Positions 32,795-41,150 of a stretch of 64,000 nucleotides of DNA are shown piece by piece. A program made the position numbers and the translations under genes. Origin of the DNA: an uncultured Collinsella sp. Its GTDB lineage: Bacteria; Actinomycetota; Coriobacteriia; Coriobacteriales; Coriobacteriaceae. The first letter of the stretch is position 1. Each line of letters begins with the position of its first letter. Location: NCBI GenBank assembly GCA_902492935.1, contig CABUNJ010000001.1, positions 1 to 64,000 on the forward strand, written 5' to 3'. The notes beneath the pieces were generated by a model, which worked only from the letters and a program-made list of their open reading frames with translations, was not told where the DNA came from and searched no databases.

Positions 32795-34171
32795 CTACTC
32801 ACTAGCACCGAGCGCGTCCACAGCAGCAACAAAAGCAGCAACAAAAGCCGCAACCTGCTTGTCGTCCATCTGCGTGGCCAGGCGCCCCACTGGCTCGTCG
32901 TAGGCAAACTGTACCTTATCGATAAAGCAATCCCAAGCACGCTCATCCACGCGCACGGCGGCCTCGCAATACTGGCTGAGCTTTTTGAGTCCATACCAAA
33001 ACGCATTCACATGACGCGCGGGATCCTCATCCAGCACGCCATCGTAACGGCGTCCGTTAAACTCCTGCATGCGCGCCACGGCAACCTCGAGCGTGTCGCC
33101 GCCATCAGTCGAAGCCTCATCCACAAGCTCGGGAATCGGAACCTCACGCCGAACATCGTGCCTGGTAGCGCCGTCGTACTCGCCCACCAGCACGTCTTCG
33201 TCAGGCCGAGAGTCATAGTCGAAATAGCTCGAGCCCCTGCAAATCCCATGCGGCGAGCCAGAGCCAAACGCACAGAACAACCCGCCGTCGGCAACAACAC
33301 GACGGTAGGTCTCAAACGACTTCTTAACCTGATCGAGCAACTCGGAAAGCTCCCCGGCATCACACGCCGTCTCGCACGCAACGCACGCAGACTCGGGCAG
33401 CAATACCGGATCCACCGTGCTCCCCGCAACGCGAGCGGCGCGCTCGGCCCGATACGCCTGCGCCGCCAAGCGCGCTCGCTGCGCAGCGCCGCGCACGTTG
33501 GTAAGTTCACGCTCCAACGCCACGTCACCAGCAACATCGTCAGCAACATCGCTCGCAAACCCGCCGGCGCCCTGCGACCCCGTCGCACTCAGCTCGGACT
33601 CAAACGTCGCTGTGATCATGCCCGCAAGGTCCGTTGCGTCGGCGGCACAACGAAGTTGCTCCAGCTGCGTGCACAGCAGGTCGGCATCCAGGGGCACGGC
33701 ATCCGCAACGCGCACGTCACTCAGGCGCGCCACGCCCTGCAACACCAAAGCCCCCGCGGCATCATACGCCGTACGGACCCTGGCCGCCGTATTCGCACAC
33801 AGCTTAACCTCGATAAACGCAAGCGTCTGTTCCAGGCGCGCCAGCAGCTCGGCCTTGTCCTCCATGCGCAAAAAGGCAGCATAGCGACGCTCCATCCGTA
33901 GCGGACCAACAATACCCGCCTGTTTGCGAGCGCGTGCAAGCGCAGCGCCCTCAACACGGCGAACATACCCGTCAACAGCCCGCACGGCAGAGTCGCGCGC
34001 AGCGTGCTCGGCAGCTTCGACGCCTCTAAGCACACCCAGCAGCTCGCGGGAGCGCGCCTTGCGCACCAACTCCCCGCGATCGTACTGCTCAAGAGCCGTC
34101 TGACGCTTGGCCACCGACTCAAAGCCAAACAGCTCGTCGAGCAACTCGTCAACAGAACGCTCGCCCGCCAT
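32795..34171 (-). CDS. unrecognised protein encoded downstream of brxL
   Basis: The 458-residue product matches no family I can name. Residues 1-330 are mostly alpha-helical and Ala/Arg/Glu-rich. A central CVACETACDAGEL segment near residue 270 contains clustered cysteines. Residues 300-458 look globular, with FCAFGSGSPHGICRGSSYFD near 302, VPIPELVDEAS near 343 and an HVNAFWYGLKKLSQY helix near 389. GGTAAGGAGGCCTTGCC precedes the ATG. It lies 73 bases after brxL in the same direction. As it is not one of the six core type I BREX genes, it may be a lineage-specific accessory. Confidence 0.7.
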   Translation of the reverse strand: MAGERSVDELLDELFGFESVAKRQTALEQYDRGELVRKARSRELLGVLRGVEAAEHAARDSAVRAVDGYVRRVEGAALARARKQAGIVGPLRMERRYAAFLRMEDKAELLARLEQTLAFIEVKLCANTAARVRTAYDAAGALVLQGVARLSDVRVADAVPLDADLLCTQLEQLRCAADATDLAGMITATFESELSATGSQGAGGFASDVADDVAGDVALERELTNVRGAAQRARLAAQAYRAERAARVAGSTVDPVLLPESACVACETACDAGELSELLDQVKKSFETYRRVVADGGLFCAFGSGSPHGICRGSSYFDYDSRPDEDVLVGEYDGATRHDVRREVPIPELVDEASTDGGDTLEVAVARMQEFNGRRYDGVLDEDPARHVNAFWYGLKKLSQYCEAAVRVDERAWDCFIDKVQFAYDEPVGRLATQMDDKQVAAFVAAFVAAVDALGASE

Positions 34172-34244
34172 GGCAAGGCCTCCTTACCCGAACGCGCCAA
34201 CACGCCCGCGGGCCCACGCGTACGCAAGCCCGCTCGCCGCACCC

Positions 34245-36626
34245 CTACAGATCCAGAGCCTTCTTCGCGGCGTCGACCGGGTCGCCATCCATGTAGAACA
34301 CCGGGCTCAAGCCCGAAATGATCTCGGACGACACGCTCTGCAAACCCGCAATAGCGCTCAGCGGCAAAATCACGCGCTTGGCGCCGGCGTTTTTGGCCAC
34401 GCGCATAATGTCCTCGAGCCCGCGGATCTCGTCCATAGAGCCCGACATGCGCAGAATGCCCGGAATCGCCAGCGCGGGCATCACCGGGCGGTTGCACGCC
34501 GCAGAGCACAGGCCCACAAACTCGGCGAGCGAAACTTCTTCGGACAGGCCCTTGCTCTGCAGGTCGTTGTAGAACAGCAGATAATCCTTGGAGCCAATGT
34601 GCATGCCCGGCGCCACGCGGTTCGCCAGGTTCACAAAGTTGTCGAACGCGGCTTCCAGCGTATCGCGCACCGGCTTGTTAAAGGCCACGCCCTCGTGCTT
34701 AAACTTGCACTCGCCGGCAACGGCCTTGTTCTCCAGCTTGTACACGGCAACCTCGCCGCCCTGCGACCTACCCACGCCAAACACGTGACCGGACAGCAGC
34801 GGCCCATCGGGAATCAGCGTGTCCTCGCTCTGCTCGGGCACGCGCACCACGTGCACGTCTTGCGGGTTGTCGGCATCCATATAGCCCAGGTTAACGTCGA
34901 TAAACTCGACGCCCGCCATAATCTTGAGCTGCTCCTTTACACGGCGACGGCCCTCGATGGCGTAGTCCAGCAGCCAGCGCACGTCGTCCTTGTCCATAGC
35001 CTCGTCGGGGAACAACAGCTTGGCCAGGCCGCTAAAGGTCTTGCGCACGGCAATCTCGTCACGCTTGTTAAAGTCGCTGTTAAAGCGGAAATACCGGTCG
35101 ATATGGTGCGTAAAGTCCTTGCGACGCATCTCCTTGCAAAACTCCGACAGGCAGTCGGTGATCAGGCCGTAATGCCCGGTCAGCAGGCTCGAGCGCATCT
35201 TGGGAATCTCCCAGCCCGGCAGGTAATAGTGGATGCGGTCAAAGAAGGCCGAATCATTGTTAAACTCCGGCGGGAACGGATCAAACAGGTGCGTGGTCTT
35301 AAGGACGTTTTGCACGGTGTCGTTGATGTTGCCCTCGAAGACCATGGAGGCATCGGCGTTGATCTGGTCGCGGCCGCGCGCGTAGCTGCCGCTCGCCATG
35401 TAGTCCTTCATGATCTGCACGGCATTGGTGTCCTTAAAGCGCATGCCGGCGACCTCGTCGAACGTCACGCAGTCCCAGTGGCCCACCAAGCCCACGCGGT
35501 CGGCGCGCATGGAATTCATGCGGCCGAACAGGTTAGCCGTGGTGGTCTGGCCGCCCGAAAGCAAGATCGCGTAGGGCGAGACCTCTTTGTAGATGTGGCT
35601 CTTACCGGTACCACGGGGACCCAACTCGCACAGGTTGTAGTTGCGCTCGATAAGCGGCACCATACGCTCGATAAAGTGCAGGCGCTCTTTCTCGGAAAGC
35701 TCACTGGGCTCATAGCCAGCGGAGCGCAGCAGCATGTTGAGCCACTCGTCGCGCGTAAAGTACTGGCGCTCGTCGACCATGGCATCCAGGTCCAAGTTGG
35801 GCATCTGAATGGGCGTGAGCGACGCCACGCTAAACGGAGAGTCCTCGGGTCCGCGCTTTTTGCGCTTGGCCTTGGAGCGGCGCGGCGCATCGTCGCCAAA
35901 GACCTCCATGCCAAACTCGTCTTCCTCATCCAAGGGGTGACGATACTCGATGCTCATAATGCACCAAATGCCGCCTTGCAGAATCTTGGAATAGTCGCGC
36001 ACGTGCTCGGCCGGCATCACAAACGGCTCGATGGTCAGGTTGGCAAACGATGCCACGTAGATGTCTTTGTACTCGTCGAGCTTGGCCGTCACCTTGTCGA
36101 TGATCGTAAAGCGGCCCAGTTCGCGGATCTTGGACTTAATGCGCTCGGACTCGTCGGGGCGCACGTAGTTATCAGTGAGGATCCTGCGGATGCGCTCCAA
36201 ACCCTCTGCCACGGCATCCTCGTCGTCAGTTGAGCAGTACATGCCCAGCAGGTACTCCAGCACAAAGGTGGGCACGTTGGCGCCGCGCTTCATAAGGGCC
36301 GTCAGGTCCTTACGCACGATCTTGCCGGCAAAGTGCTCAAGCAGTTTGCCATCCAGCCCATCCATGTCGTAGCCGTCGTCCTCGGGGGCCTCGGCCACAG
36401 CCTGGTCATAGCCGTCGGTCGAGGATTCGTCCTCGGCGGGCGCCGCAACCTCATCGGGTACCGCGGCCACCGTCGGCTCCGGGGCAGGCGCGGCAGCCAC
36501 GGCCTCTGCGGCAGTCTCAGCCTCCGGGGCGGGCACGGCCTCCTCTGCAGACACCGCAGCCTGCACCGGCGCATTCCCATCAATCGAGGGAACTTCCCAC
36601 AGATTGTCGTCATTGCTATCAAACAT
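34245..36626 (-). CDS. brxL: BREX protein BrxL (Lon-like AAA+ ATPase)
   Basis: The 793-residue protein matches BrxL of type I BREX. After a 100-residue Ala/Glu/Pro-rich N-terminus come the conserved KDLTALMKRGANVPTFVLEYLLG-type region near residue 110 (quoted in part: NVPTFVLEYLLG), the AAA+ Walker A GPRGTGKSHIYKE near residue 335, and the Lon-protease-like C-terminal domain (HVFGVGRSQGGEVAVYKLE near 610, RPVMPALAIPGILRMSGSM near 720). BrxL forms DNA-binding ring assemblies needed for defence. The ATG at 36626 follows TAGGAGTGTGCCCT; a GTG three codons upstream overlaps that ribosome site. The Ala-rich N-terminal tail is longer than I would expect. Confidence 0.93.
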   Translation of the reverse strand: MFDSNDDNLWEVPSIDGNAPVQAAVSAEEAVPAPEAETAAEAVAAAPAPEPTVAAVPDEVAAPAEDESSTDGYDQAVAEAPEDDGYDMDGLDGKLLEHFAGKIVRKDLTALMKRGANVPTFVLEYLLGMYCSTDDEDAVAEGLERIRRILTDNYVRPDESERIKSKIRELGRFTIIDKVTAKLDEYKDIYVASFANLTIEPFVMPAEHVRDYSKILQGGIWCIMSIEYRHPLDEEDEFGMEVFGDDAPRRSKAKRKKRGPEDSPFSVASLTPIQMPNLDLDAMVDERQYFTRDEWLNMLLRSAGYEPSELSEKERLHFIERMVPLIERNYNLCELGPRGTGKSHIYKEVSPYAILLSGGQTTTANLFGRMNSMRADRVGLVGHWDCVTFDEVAGMRFKDTNAVQIMKDYMASGSYARGRDQINADASMVFEGNINDTVQNVLKTTHLFDPFPPEFNNDSAFFDRIHYYLPGWEIPKMRSSLLTGHYGLITDCLSEFCKEMRRKDFTHHIDRYFRFNSDFNKRDEIAVRKTFSGLAKLLFPDEAMDKDDVRWLLDYAIEGRRRVKEQLKIMAGVEFIDVNLGYMDADNPQDVHVVRVPEQSEDTLIPDGPLLSGHVFGVGRSQGGEVAVYKLENKAVAGECKFKHEGVAFNKPVRDTLEAAFDNFVNLANRVAPGMHIGSKDYLLFYNDLQSKGLSEEVSLAEFVGLCSAACNRPVMPALAIPGILRMSGSMDEIRGLEDIMRVAKNAGAKRVILPLSAIAGLQSVSSEIISGLSPVFYMDGDPVDAAKKALDL

Positions 36627-36637
36627 AGGGCACACTC

Positions 36638-39346
36638 CTAAAAACCAAAGTCAGCAACAGGGGCAAACGAAACAGCGATGGTATACGTCTCGCGCCAAAC
36701 GATCTTGCCCGTCTCGCGCTCGCGGCAGACCAGATAGTACGGACCCTTGGCCGAGAATCCATCCGCCGCATGCAACGCAAACTTGGCATGCACCACGCGC
36801 TCCTGCGAGTTAACAGAAGTCTTGTTGGCATGCGCCTTGACCGTATCGCTCACCTCGTTGCCGCTTGCATCGGTAAACACCAGCTCGTACTCGCACGGCA
36901 AGACCTTGCCTTGGACAGGTTCTTCCTGGATTAAGTTGACCGAGAAAAGCGAGTTGGTCACTCGGCGTCCCTCACTTAGTACGCGCAGTGTCGCTGCGCG
37001 CGTGTCGACAAAGTCCTTGGAACCCGAGCGTGCACGCCAAAATCCGATAACGGGCACGCAGAGCTCCTGCAGGCTCATGCCGCCGTGGACGTAGTTGTTA
37101 GTGCCGCCGGGACGCTTGAAGTGCACGTTCTCGCGCGGGGCAAACCCCTCAAATCCGGCACCCAAACGTCCCATGTCAACATTAACAAACACCCCACGCG
37201 CCTCATCCGAAAGTTTGAGTACGGCCTCGTTGGGCACCACCAGATGACGTTTGCCGTACATGACGGGAGCATCAAGGACGGGAAGGTCTGGCTTGCCGAG
37301 CATCTGGCACTCGTTGAGCTCCCGACGCGTGTAGATAAAGCCGTGGTCCGCCGTTATAACAACACGTGCGCCCGGGGCGTCGGTGCACACGCGGCGCGCC
37401 AACGCGGCAAGTTCCTCCACGGTGTCCGCGCAGGCATCGAAAACGTCATCCTGCGTAGCTGCCTTCTCGCCCGTGGCATCGATCTTGTTGTGGTAGAGAT
37501 AAACGAGCCTGGAGTCTTTGAGCAGCGCTTTGCGCTCGGTTCCCGCCATGTTGAGGTATGCGCTCGAGCGCAAAGCGCGGGCCGTGGGCTCAACGTGGGT
37601 AAGTACGGCCTCGCGCTGCGGAGTCGTCGCAGTGGGCATGCCGTCAGCCAGCACAAACGCGCCATCCTCTGCAAGCTCAAGCACCTGGTGCGGCAGCAGC
37701 GCAGGCATGCCCACCTCGGTAATGGAGGGAAAGACCGCCTGCATGCTAGAAACCTTGACGTTGCCGCCGCGTTCGCGCTCGAGCAGCGCCGCAACGTCGC
37801 GGGCAACCTCATAGCGCAGCGCATCGCTCACGATAACGACCGTTGTTTTGGCAGAACCCACAAAGGCGGGCAGCACATGCCAGTAAAACTCATCCTGCCG
37901 TGCGGGACCATCGATGTAGCCGCAATCGGCCCACTCCCCTTGCGCAGCAGCCGCCCAGCAGGTATTGGCGTCGACCAAGAACCAGTTACTGTAGAGATTC
38001 TCCGCCCAATCCACCACAGCTCGGGCAGGTTCCTCGAGTACATCGCACTCGACGGAGCGCGCCCGCAGATACGCGGCGCACATATGGCGATAGGCAACGT
38101 CCATGGCATACCAATCGGACGTGTAGGCATCCCACGCCTGCTGGGGCTGCGCCAGATGGAAGCCGTCCGCGTGCGCCTGCCTAAACGCGCACATATCGGC
38201 CACAGCGGCAAGCAGGTCAAAGTAGCTCTCGACACGACGGTACCAGCTTAGGTCGCAGCGACGCGCCGCAAAGGCGCGCGCATCCTCAACACGGTCCGCG
38301 CCCTGGGCAAACGAGCAGAACAGCTGCGAGAGCACGGCCTCGTTGACGCACGGAAACACATCAAGCGAGGTCAGCACATCGATCGGCAAGGTCTCGAACC
38401 GTGCAAAGAGTCCGCGGGCGTCCTCAACCAAACGGCAAATCTCAAATAGGTCCTCGCTCGATGCCTGGGTATCGGCGGCCTGGTCCCAAGTGCGCACCGC
38501 CTCAAGGCAATAGGGGCCGTAGGCGGGAGCCACATAGCTTTCGAGTCCCTTGAGCGCTCCCTCGGGAAGCGCGGTGGATGCTGCCGTAAGGAGCACATGG
38601 GATGCAAGCATAAGCAATGAGTCACGCTCGTAAAGCGGCCCATCAAACCCATAGCAGCGCAGCATAAAGGCAGAGAGAACATCGCGCACGCTGTACTTAT
38701 CCACCAGCGCGGCCAGCGCCTCGGGGCCCTCGTGCAGCAGTGTGGTCATGCAGCCGCGCAGCACAAACGCGGGGCGCGCGTCACCAAGCTCTTTACCGCC
38801 AAAAATCACCGTAAGGATGCCGAGTTCGATATCGGATGCGCCCGAGGCATGCGGAACACACGCGGCAAACTTAGCGCAGCGGGTCTTGGCATCAAAGAAC
38901 GTCTTGTGCTCGCGCAGGCTCTCGCGCACGGCGTCGATATTCTCGATGCCCAGCTGATCGGCCAAAAGCGAAAGATAGTCAGCCTGGAACTGATCGGCAT
39001 ACAGCTCAACATCGGCAAGCCAATCACCCTCAAGCCTGCCGCGCGGGCAACGGCGATACAGCAAGATATCGCTCGCAAGGTCATCGCGGTTGATGAGCTT
39101 CTTGACGGCAAACATACGGCCCTCGCAGGCCTCAACAAAGCGCACCGGGCGCTCAAAGTCACCGTGAACAGGCATTACGCCGGCATCGGCCCCCACGCCG
39201 TCGAAACCCTCGGCAGCCAATCGCTCAAACTCAGGAGCAAACTCGCCGTCTGCATCGTGCCAAACCACCACACGGCGCGGCGCGCATGAGGACAACGGCT
39301 GCAAAAATCGCAGCTTGAGCTGTTCTTCTACATCGATCTTGGGCAT
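36638..39346 (-). CDS. pglZ: BREX phosphatase-like protein PglZ
   Basis: The 902-residue protein is the type A PglZ of BREX, a member of the alkaline phosphatase superfamily. The N-terminal region starts with the conserved RRVVVWHDADGEF near residue 24. The metal-binding phosphatase motifs are VVIVSDALRYEVARD near residue 501 and VVITADHGFIYTRREL near residue 663. PglZ works with the methylase PglX and BrxB/BrxC in modification and defence. The gene follows pglX-C by 23 bases and precedes brxL by 11, in the same direction. The ribosome site is CGGTAAGGATATTC. Confidence 0.95.
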   Translation of the reverse strand: MPKIDVEEQLKLRFLQPLSSCAPRRVVVWHDADGEFAPEFERLAAEGFDGVGADAGVMPVHGDFERPVRFVEACEGRMFAVKKLINRDDLASDILLYRRCPRGRLEGDWLADVELYADQFQADYLSLLADQLGIENIDAVRESLREHKTFFDAKTRCAKFAACVPHASGASDIELGILTVIFGGKELGDARPAFVLRGCMTTLLHEGPEALAALVDKYSVRDVLSAFMLRCYGFDGPLYERDSLLMLASHVLLTAASTALPEGALKGLESYVAPAYGPYCLEAVRTWDQAADTQASSEDLFEICRLVEDARGLFARFETLPIDVLTSLDVFPCVNEAVLSQLFCSFAQGADRVEDARAFAARRCDLSWYRRVESYFDLLAAVADMCAFRQAHADGFHLAQPQQAWDAYTSDWYAMDVAYRHMCAAYLRARSVECDVLEEPARAVVDWAENLYSNWFLVDANTCWAAAAQGEWADCGYIDGPARQDEFYWHVLPAFVGSAKTTVVIVSDALRYEVARDVAALLERERGGNVKVSSMQAVFPSITEVGMPALLPHQVLELAEDGAFVLADGMPTATTPQREAVLTHVEPTARALRSSAYLNMAGTERKALLKDSRLVYLYHNKIDATGEKAATQDDVFDACADTVEELAALARRVCTDAPGARVVITADHGFIYTRRELNECQMLGKPDLPVLDAPVMYGKRHLVVPNEAVLKLSDEARGVFVNVDMGRLGAGFEGFAPRENVHFKRPGGTNNYVHGGMSLQELCVPVIGFWRARSGSKDFVDTRAATLRVLSEGRRVTNSLFSVNLIQEEPVQGKVLPCEYELVFTDASGNEVSDTVKAHANKTSVNSQERVVHAKFALHAADGFSAKGPYYLVCRERETGKIVWRETYTIAVSFAPVADFGF

Positions 39347-39369
39347 GAATATCCTTACCGTATCCGCAG

Positions 39370-40338
39370 TTACTTAATCTTCGCCAGCACATCCTGAAAC
39401 TTGGCGTAGTTGACCTTGACGCCGTCATCCAGGTCGATCTTAATCATCTGGTCTGCCAAGTGGCGCAGTTTCTCCTCGTAGGCAATGGTTTCTTTGAGCT
39501 GGTCGTTGAGCTTTTTGATGCGCTTATCCAAGCGCACGCGCTCGCCGCGCTCGGCACCAGCAAGGGCATCGTTGGCATACCCGATCTGGGCACGGTAGCG
39601 CTCCTGCTGCTCATGCACATAGTCGGTGCGGATGCGAGCCAACAGGTCAGGCTGGTAGCGATGCATGTAAACAAGGCACTTGAAGCCGTTCTTCTTGCCG
39701 CTGTCGAACAGCCAGTAGACGGGGCGCTTCTTATAGGTCTGGCAGTGGTCCTTAAAGAAGTCCTTCAAAAAGTAGGTGCGGATGACCTCGCGCGAGGTGC
39801 CCTTGCCGCCGAGCGCCTCGGCAATAAAGGCCAGGTTCTGCTCGAGCGTCTCCTCGCCGTACACGGTGCGCACAAAGTCGATAAAGTAGCGCACGATGTC
39901 GTCGTCAAAGTACTCGTCATCGGTAATGGGCAGTACATTATCGCTATCGGGCATAAAGGTCACGTGATCGGGATTGGGCATCTTTGCCAGATAGTCGTCG
40001 ACCGTGGCGCCCCGATCGGCCAGGACCAGCCCGTCTGCATCCAGGGAATAGCGGCCAAACATGCAGCCCACGGCATAGCTTATGAGCGAGGTGATCTCGT
40101 CGCGCTTGGTACGCACGTATTTGTTGCCCTTATAGCTCTCGGGGATCTCGTCGGCGGTATCAAAGATGCGTGCCACCGACACGTACTTATCCTCGACCTC
40201 GATAGGCACCTCCCCCTCCATGTTGTAGATCTTGGCAAAGATTCGGTTGAGCTCCTCCTCGTTAGCACGAAGCTGCTCAAAGCGAGCATTGACCTCGGCC
40301 TTGCGGGCCTCGTATTTATCGGAAAGTAAGATTGACAT
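39370..40338 (-). CDS. pglX: PglX C-terminal part (separate reading frame)
   Basis: These 322 residues correspond to the C-terminal domain of the BREX adenine methyltransferase PglX, which in other type I systems is one polypeptide of about 1,200 residues. Conserved blocks are RFEQLRANEEELNRIFAKIY (residues 19-38), EVEDKYVSVARI, SLISYAVGCMFGRYSLD near residue 95, and KRPVYWLFDSGKKNGFKCL near residue 220. The ATG at 40338 follows TTGGGGAAATTC, so it can be translated on its own. It is separated from the N-terminal part by a HEPN-like gene. Whether it docks with the N-terminal part to restore a working enzyme is an inference. Confidence 0.88.
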   Translation of the reverse strand: MSILLSDKYEARKAEVNARFEQLRANEEELNRIFAKIYNMEGEVPIEVEDKYVSVARIFDTADEIPESYKGNKYVRTKRDEITSLISYAVGCMFGRYSLDADGLVLADRGATVDDYLAKMPNPDHVTFMPDSDNVLPITDDEYFDDDIVRYFIDFVRTVYGEETLEQNLAFIAEALGGKGTSREVIRTYFLKDFFKDHCQTYKKRPVYWLFDSGKKNGFKCLVYMHRYQPDLLARIRTDYVHEQQERYRAQIGYANDALAGAERGERVRLDKRIKKLNDQLKETIAYEEKLRHLADQMIKIDLDDGVKVNYAKFQDVLAKIK

Positions 40339-40487
40339 GAATTTCCCCAAACCATCAAAATCGTTGATAAGCCATTTCACAAGATGCTATTCGCCGCAGA
40401 AATTAATATCGGATGAAGAATTCCGATTTGAAACTTGTGGAAATCCAAAAGCGATGCAAAAACGGCTCAATGAATCTCAGATGCAAT
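40339..40487. other. AT-rich gap between the HEPN-like gene and pglX-C
   Basis: These 149 bases have stop codons in all frames of the minus strand. They hold a hairpin ATCGGA/TCCGAT near 40410, and a possible minus-strand promoter (TTCAAA-N18-TATTAA) overlaps it. This could drive pglX-C separately from the upstream operon. Confidence 0.4.
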
Positions 40488-41150
40488 CTACTCATGTTTT
40501 TTGGGCTTTGATCGCACTACCAAGGTTCGGTAGTCACCTCTAGCGATATTTGGGAAATAATACTTGCCATCGATATCGATGATTTTTATCCAATCGAGAA
40601 AAGAGGATTGCGGTAGCAATATCATTGCTGTCGTTTTTCCGCTCGAACCGGCAGCCCTGTCTTCTAGCAGCATATTTCCATTGTCAAAAAAATATGTACA
40701 CCCATGGGCAAGCGAATTCCTCATATGGGTCAGCAAGGTCACACCCTTGCCTCCGCCCTTTGCAACGGGTTTATTTCTATCGGTTATTGAATACGGCTGC
40801 ATGCACACCAGGCGTGGGCTATCGATTTCAATAGGAATTTCGACGACCTCTTTAGTATTGGGATCCTTGCCCATATAAACAAACCCATATTCTTTTAGGA
40901 CGCCATCAATTCTGTCAGCCATCAACATTTCCCGCTTCTCCGCCAAAACGCCGGAATAGTCGAGAAGAGTATCAAACGGCATTTCTTTTAATCCGAAATC
41001 CTTAGCAGCTCTTTGCTGGGATGCAGAAGCAGCGACCGATTTGGTAACGTAAAAATCCCAAATAATAGATACTTCTTCAGACGACCAGATTGTTGAATCC
41101 CTAATTGATTTTTTATATTTAGAAATAAGGGCAGTAGACACAGCAAACAC
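40488..41150 (-). CDS. HEPN-like domain protein inserted between the two pglX parts
   Basis: The 220-residue product carries the Rx4H signature of HEPN RNases in THMRNSLAHG near residue 146, followed by TYFFDNGNMLLEDRA as in the pEK499_p136-like HEPN group. Upstream, residues 20-110 are a helical region (SSEEVSIIWDFYVTKSVAAS). HEPN proteins in defence loci usually cleave RNA and cause growth arrest when triggered. The start is GTG directly after the TAG of pglX-N, in the same frame and with no ribosome site of its own, so translation must be coupled or arise by readthrough. GC is about 43%, against about 60% for the window. Confidence 0.72.
   Translation of the reverse strand: MFAVSTALISKYKKSIRDSTIWSSEEVSIIWDFYVTKSVAASASQQRAAKDFGLKEMPFDTLLDYSGVLAEKREMLMADRIDGVLKEYGFVYMGKDPNTKEVVEIPIEIDSPRLVCMQPYSITDRNKPVAKGGGKGVTLLTHMRNSLAHGCTYFFDNGNMLLEDRAAGSSGKTTAMILLPQSSFLDWIKIIDIDGKYYFPNIARGDYRTLVVRSKPKKHE

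Noticed and set aside
34107..36233. A 708-codon open frame opposite brxL
   Set aside because: It is antisense to a gene with clear AAA+ and Lon-like motifs, and its composition is typical of a shadow frame. Similar long antisense frames opposite pncB, serC, serA and proA were also dropped.
40488..41150. The HEPN-like frame as the missing middle of PglX
   Set aside because: The N-terminal part already reaches the segment that normally adjoins the C-terminal domain. The frame has a HEPN motif and no methylase or specificity-domain similarity.
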